Source: Alphaproteobacteria bacterium
Lineage (GTDB): Bacteria > Pseudomonadota > Alphaproteobacteria > RF32 > CAG-239
Direction of reading: 5' to 3'
Length of the DNA: 35,489 nt
Assembly (NCBI GenBank): GCA_016283295.1
Contig: JAEEMQ010000025.1
Span: 1 to 35,489 of the forward strand
The notes under the pieces were generated by a model. It searched no databases. It was not told where the DNA came from and saw nothing but the letters and a program-made list of their open reading frames with translations. Below, piece after piece: positions 19,801 through 25,800 of the stretch. The translations under genes and the position numbers were made by a program. How positions within the stretch are numbered: the stretch's first letter is position 1; each line of letters begins with the position of its first letter.

Positions 19801-22800
19801 AATTGAGCCGGGTATATCGATTCATACCTACTATGATGCAAATCATCCGTTTATCCCTGACGGTACTCCGGATTCGTATGCCGTGACCGTATTCATGGGA
19901 GATATCCTTAATGCGGGCAATCCGTTTACCGTAACAAATGACAGCAGCCTGATTGCTTTTGTGGGCAGCGTTGTTAATTCCGGTCAAACATTGTGGGCAT
20001 CTCCGTATCAGGTTATTGCCGGCTTATCAAAATCTCTGGATGATGATGTACCGGACAGAAGCGGAACCAGACTTAATCTCGGTAGCGGCAGCTATCTGTT
20101 TGGCGGAGAAGGAATTAATCTGGAAGCCGAAACAATCAATATTACAGGCGACGTTGTTTCCGGATATAAGAACAGAGGTATTACCATTACCGATGAGATG
20201 TTGCTGGCAGAAAATCTGATTATTGACCCGAACACCGGAGAGAAGAATCTGCTTAATCTCGGCGGTAATACCGATACTTCGTATTTGAACGACGGTGTAA
20301 CCTACGGTAATATCAAGGCTCTCTACAAAGACGGCGAAATCCATTTGTTTAACGTGGCTCCGAATTATTTCGGCAGTGGTATCAGAATTGTTGCCGGAGA
20401 AGGTACGTCAAGCAAGGTTGACGGCAATATCATTATTCACGACAACCACACGACGATCAATGTAGATAATCAGACCACGAATAATGTTCCGTTGAACGTG
20501 TATGATATTCATAACACAAGGGCCAATATTGCCCTTAATGAGACGCTTACCAACGTTGAAGGTACCATAACCAAAGATAATAACACCGATGCGGCGGTAA
20601 CAAACATAACTTCTACCGGCGATGTCAAATTGCACAAAATGATAATCAACAATGCAGTTTATGATTATACAAACGGCTTCTCCTCTGAAGAAAACAAACA
20701 TACCGGCAGTTTGAACATTTTGGTTAAAAACGGCACTCTGAGTATAGATGAATTTAATAATTCGTCGGAAGTTGCCGGAGATGCGATTCTCAATACCGGT
20801 GATATCAACATCACTCTGCAAAACAATGCGTCTGCCGTAATTAACGGAAAAATCAGCAATACGGACGGCAGAATCTTCATCGGCGATGATAATAACGGGG
20901 CCGGAGACATTACCCTTAATGCTTCCGTAAACAACAAAAAGAATGTTGCAACCAATGGCGGCGATGTTGTTATTAATACCCGGGGTAAAGCCACGGTTAA
21001 CAACGATATTTCCAACAAAAAAGGTAATATCAGTATTACGGCCAGAGGTATGGATATCGGCGGCGACGAAGCACAAATACTTGCCGATGAGGGCAATATA
21101 AGCTTTACCAACGATGCTTATGAAGCAAACTCCGGTAAGGTTGCCGATATGGTGTTAAACAGAACAATTAACGCGGCAAACGGCAGTATTTCGATCACCA
21201 ATAACGGCGACAGCGCTGCCATCGGCGGCACTTTGGTCGATGAACATGGCGATATCGTGATTGTGAATACCAACGGAGATATGACCGTATCGGCGAATAT
21301 ATCGCACGATGCCGTTAATAATTCGGCCAACGGTATGATTTCCATAACCAACTCCGGAGGCAAACTCAACCTTAATACCCCTATTGTCACTTACGGTGCC
21401 GGCAAGTCGGTTAACGACGTTTTGACGGCGATTGTGATTGATAACCAATCGACCACCGACGGTCTTACCCTTAATAATCCGGTAACGGCGAAAATCGGCG
21501 ACATTATTATCAGAAATGCCGCGCAAAGTTTGGTTGTTTCCGGAGCGGTTTCCAATGCCTTAGAGGGCAATATCGGTATTTATAACACCGGAAAAGACCT
21601 GCAAATCACTTCCGATATAACCAACTATAAGGGCAATACTACCATTACCAATACCGGTAGCGGTAAAGCTCTGCTTGAGGGTAGCATTACTAATTCGGAG
21701 GGCGATATTGCCGTTGCCAACAGCAACGCCGGAGCTCTGAAAATCACTGGCAATTTGGTTGATAATAAAGGTAATATCAGCATTGTCAACGACAGCGCCG
21801 ACGGTGCTGAAATCGGTGTTGCGGATGACAACGGACGCAGCGTAATTACCGGCAAACAAGGCGATATTGCGATTACCAACAACAACGGTACGCTGAAATT
21901 AGTCTCCGAGATTCGTCATAACCAAGGCAGCTCGGATGCCGAAGGTATGATTAGCATTACCAACGGTGCAAATGCCGGTGCGGTTGAAATCAACGCGCCG
22001 ATAGCAACTTACGGTGCCGGTAAAACCGTTGATAACAATACGACGGCGATTATTATCGATAATCAATCGAGTACTGCCGGAATGACTCTTGCCCAGAGCA
22101 TATCGGCCAGAGTCGGCGACATCATTATCAAAAATGCGGGCGGTAAACTGACCTCGAATGCCACCATATCCGGAACCGAAGCCGGCGGAATTTCCATCAC
22201 CAACAATGGTGCCGACGGCGCGGAAATTGCCGCAAACATCGCGGTTGCTTCCGGCGATGTTGAAGTTGTCAACAATGCCGGCGATGCTTTGGTAAACGGC
22301 GAAATCGTCAACCACGACGGAAACACCTCTATTGCAAACAGCGGCGGTGTTCTGACTTATACCGGTGCCGTTACCAATGATGAAGGCAACGTTGTAATCA
22401 GCAACAAGGCCGGCGCCAAACAGGCACAAATCGGCGGCACGATTACCAACAAAAAAGGTAACACCACCGTTGAAAATGCGGGTAAATCCCTCGTCTTCTC
22501 CGGCACGATTGATAATCGGGACGGCTCGGTCAGCATTTCGGGTACCAACACCGCGGATACGGCTTCGGTTAAGGTCGGCGGTCAAATAACCAATACCGGC
22601 GGCGATGTTACCATCAGCAACTCCGGTTCCGGTACCGAAATCTCCGGCAAAGTTGCCAATACCAACGGTTCGATTAACGTGAGCAACGCCAAAGGTAACT
22701 TGCGTATTACCGAAAGTGCGACCATCGAAAACACCTCCGCTGATGCAGCTAAAGGTATAAGCATAACCAATGCGACCACGGCTGATGTTTTGCGTATTGA

Positions 22801-25800
22801 AGGCGATATCGACAGTTTGAACAAAGGCAATATCAATATCGTCAACAACGGCGGCGGCAACACCGTCATTACCGGCGATATTACGGCAAACGACGGCAAT
22901 ATCGACATTACCAACAATACCGCGGGCAACCTGAAGATTGAAGATTCTTCCATTGTTACCGAAACCGGCGGCAATATCAATATTCATAACACCGGCGGCA
23001 AATTATCCCTGGTTGATGCCTATATTGAAACCGAAACCGCAGGCGATATTTCCGTTATCAATGAAGGTACGGACGGAACGGCGATTTCCGGCGACATCAT
23101 AACCGCTGACGGCGATATTTCCGTTGCCAACAAAGCGAAAAAGTTGGAAATCGAGGCCGATATTTCCGCAGACAACGGCGATATCACGATTAATAACACC
23201 GGTAAGGCCTTATCGATTACGGAAGATGCGACGCTTACCACCGAAACGGCGGGCAATATCAACATCAGCAACAGCGGTGACGGCAATCTGACTGTTGCCG
23301 GCGATATTACTACCGAAACCGCGGGCGATATCAGCATCAGCAACCAACAAAAAGATGTTGAGATTTCCGGCGATATTACCACTGAAGACGGCGATATCCT
23401 GATAACAAACTCCGGCGAGGCCGTTGCGATAACCGGTGACCTTGAAACCGCGGAAGGCGACATCAATGTTACCAACCAAGGCAGCAAAGGCACGACGATA
23501 GCGGGCGACATCACGGCATCGAGCGGCGATATTACCGTTGCCAATAAAGAAAAGGCTCTGAATATCTCGGGCGATGTTGCAACCGAAGAAGGCGATATCA
23601 GCGTTGTTAACAACAGCGCGGATTCCGGCACAACCATAACCGGCGATATATCTGACGACAACGGCAATATATCGGTTGAAAACAACGGCGGCAAGCTGGC
23701 TTTGGCGGGCGATATCGACAATTATAAGGGCAACATCGGCATTGATAATAACGGTGCCGACGGTGCGGAAATTTCCGGCAATGTTTATGCCAAGGAAGGC
23801 AATATTGCCGTTGCCAACACGGCAGGTGAATTGACCCTGACCGCAAACGGCACGGTTACGGATGATAAAGGCAATATCAATATTGCCAACACCGCGGCCG
23901 ATAAAGGCACGAGCTTAGCCGGTAAGGTTTTGAACAAGGAAGGCGATATAACAATCGCCAACGCCGGCGACAGCCTCGATGTTTCCGGTCAAATTACCGA
24001 CAATAACGGCAAAATCAATATTACCAACAACGGCGCCAACGGCATGCAATTTGCCGCCACCGCTGAGGTTATCAACGATAAGTCGGATACCGGCATAACC
24101 AACAACAGCGGTAATTTGAATATCGCCGACGGTGCTAAAATCAGAAACACCGAAAGCGGCAATATCAATATTGAGAACAAAGACGGCGTGTTTGAAATTG
24201 CCGGCACGGTTGCTCATGAAGGTACGGGTAATGTTACCCTCAACAACAGCGGTAACGGCAGTTTTGAAACGACGACAACCGCTAAAGTTGAAGCCACATC
24301 AGGCAACATCAGCATTACCAATACCGGTACCGACGGCGCCAAGATTGCCGGCAACATCAACAATGCCGACGGCAATACCGTTATTGATAATAAGAACGGT
24401 TTGGAATACAGCGCAACGCTCGGCAACAGCGGCGGTAACACCACCGTTACCAATACCGGCAATGCGACTATGTCCGGCTCGATTAATAACAGCGGCGGCA
24501 ACACGACCGTCAGCAACAGCGGCGGTGCGCTTGCCCTCGCCTCAACCGTTAATAACAACGGCGGTAACCTGAGCGTTGAGAACACCGGCAACGGAACCAC
24601 CGTCAGCGGCGATTTGGATAATACCGGCGGCAACGTTGTGATTACCAATGCCGGCGGCGATTTGAGCCTGACCGATGCGGCCACCGTTGATAACGGCGCC
24701 GGCGATATTATCGTTACCAACTCCGGTAACGGCAAATTCTCGACCGAAGCTAACATCAACAACACCGAAAGCGGCAACATCAGCGTTACCAATACCGGTG
24801 CCAACGGTGCCGAGATTGCCGGCAACATCAACAATACCGGCGGCAATATCTCTATCAGCAACGAAAAAGGCAATATGTTGATTGCCACCGACGGACAAAT
24901 TACCGATACCGCCGGCAATATCGAGCTGAACAACACCGGCGCGGACGGCTTGAACGTTGAAGGCAACGTGTTGGCGCAAAACGGCAATATTACCGTCAAC
25001 AACAGTAATTCCGACTTGACAATCGGCGAGTTTGCCAGCGACAACGATAATTATATCAAAACCGTATCCGGCGATGTGGTTATCAACCAGACCGGCGGCA
25101 ATATAGTCAACGGAGTGGTTGACCCGCAAAACGGCACGCACCAAAATGCCGATCTGGGTAATCCGGAACATTCTTATAAAACATTGTTGGCTGCCGACGG
25201 CGACCTGACCATGAATGTTACGGACGGCGATATCGGCGCCACAGCGGCCGCCAACCCGGGCTTCTCCATCGATGCCTCAACGCGCGATTGGACCGATTCA
25301 ATCAATGTTAATGTAAGCGGAGATGTTACGGCAACCGCCGCCAACGACAATAACAGCGATGCTCGTTTGATTAATCTGCGCGCCAAAGATTCCGACTTGC
25401 GAATTAAGAACGTTACGGCGGACGGCAACGTTCTCCTGACGGCCGCGGATTGGAAACAGGCCGATGTTCGCCCTACCCCGGATGACGAAGCGTATTTCAA
25501 CGGTTATTCGATTATCAATACGGCCGACGGCGAAGATGCGGCAGTAACGGGACAGAATATTTCGGTTATCGCCAGCGATGGTATCGGCAGCTCCGACAAG
25601 AAGTTCGCTTATGTACAGGATACGGCAAGCAATCCGCAGGCAACGGTCAGCTTAGAGGCCGAAAACGGACTTTATATTGTCGGCGATACCGTTTCCGATG
25701 CGGGTTCGAACATTTATCAGATGATTTCCAAGCACGGTTCTATCGGACTTGATTTGAACAAGAATACGGTCATTAATAACATTACGGCCAACAAGGGTGT

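Noticed and set aside
21899..22987. 362-codon open frame antisense to the adhesin repeats, and similar long ones at 20408-21076, 23020-23721 and 24214-25044
   Set aside because: These arise from the strong codon bias and repetition of the sense gene; they have no ribosome site or promoter and only mirror the repeat period.
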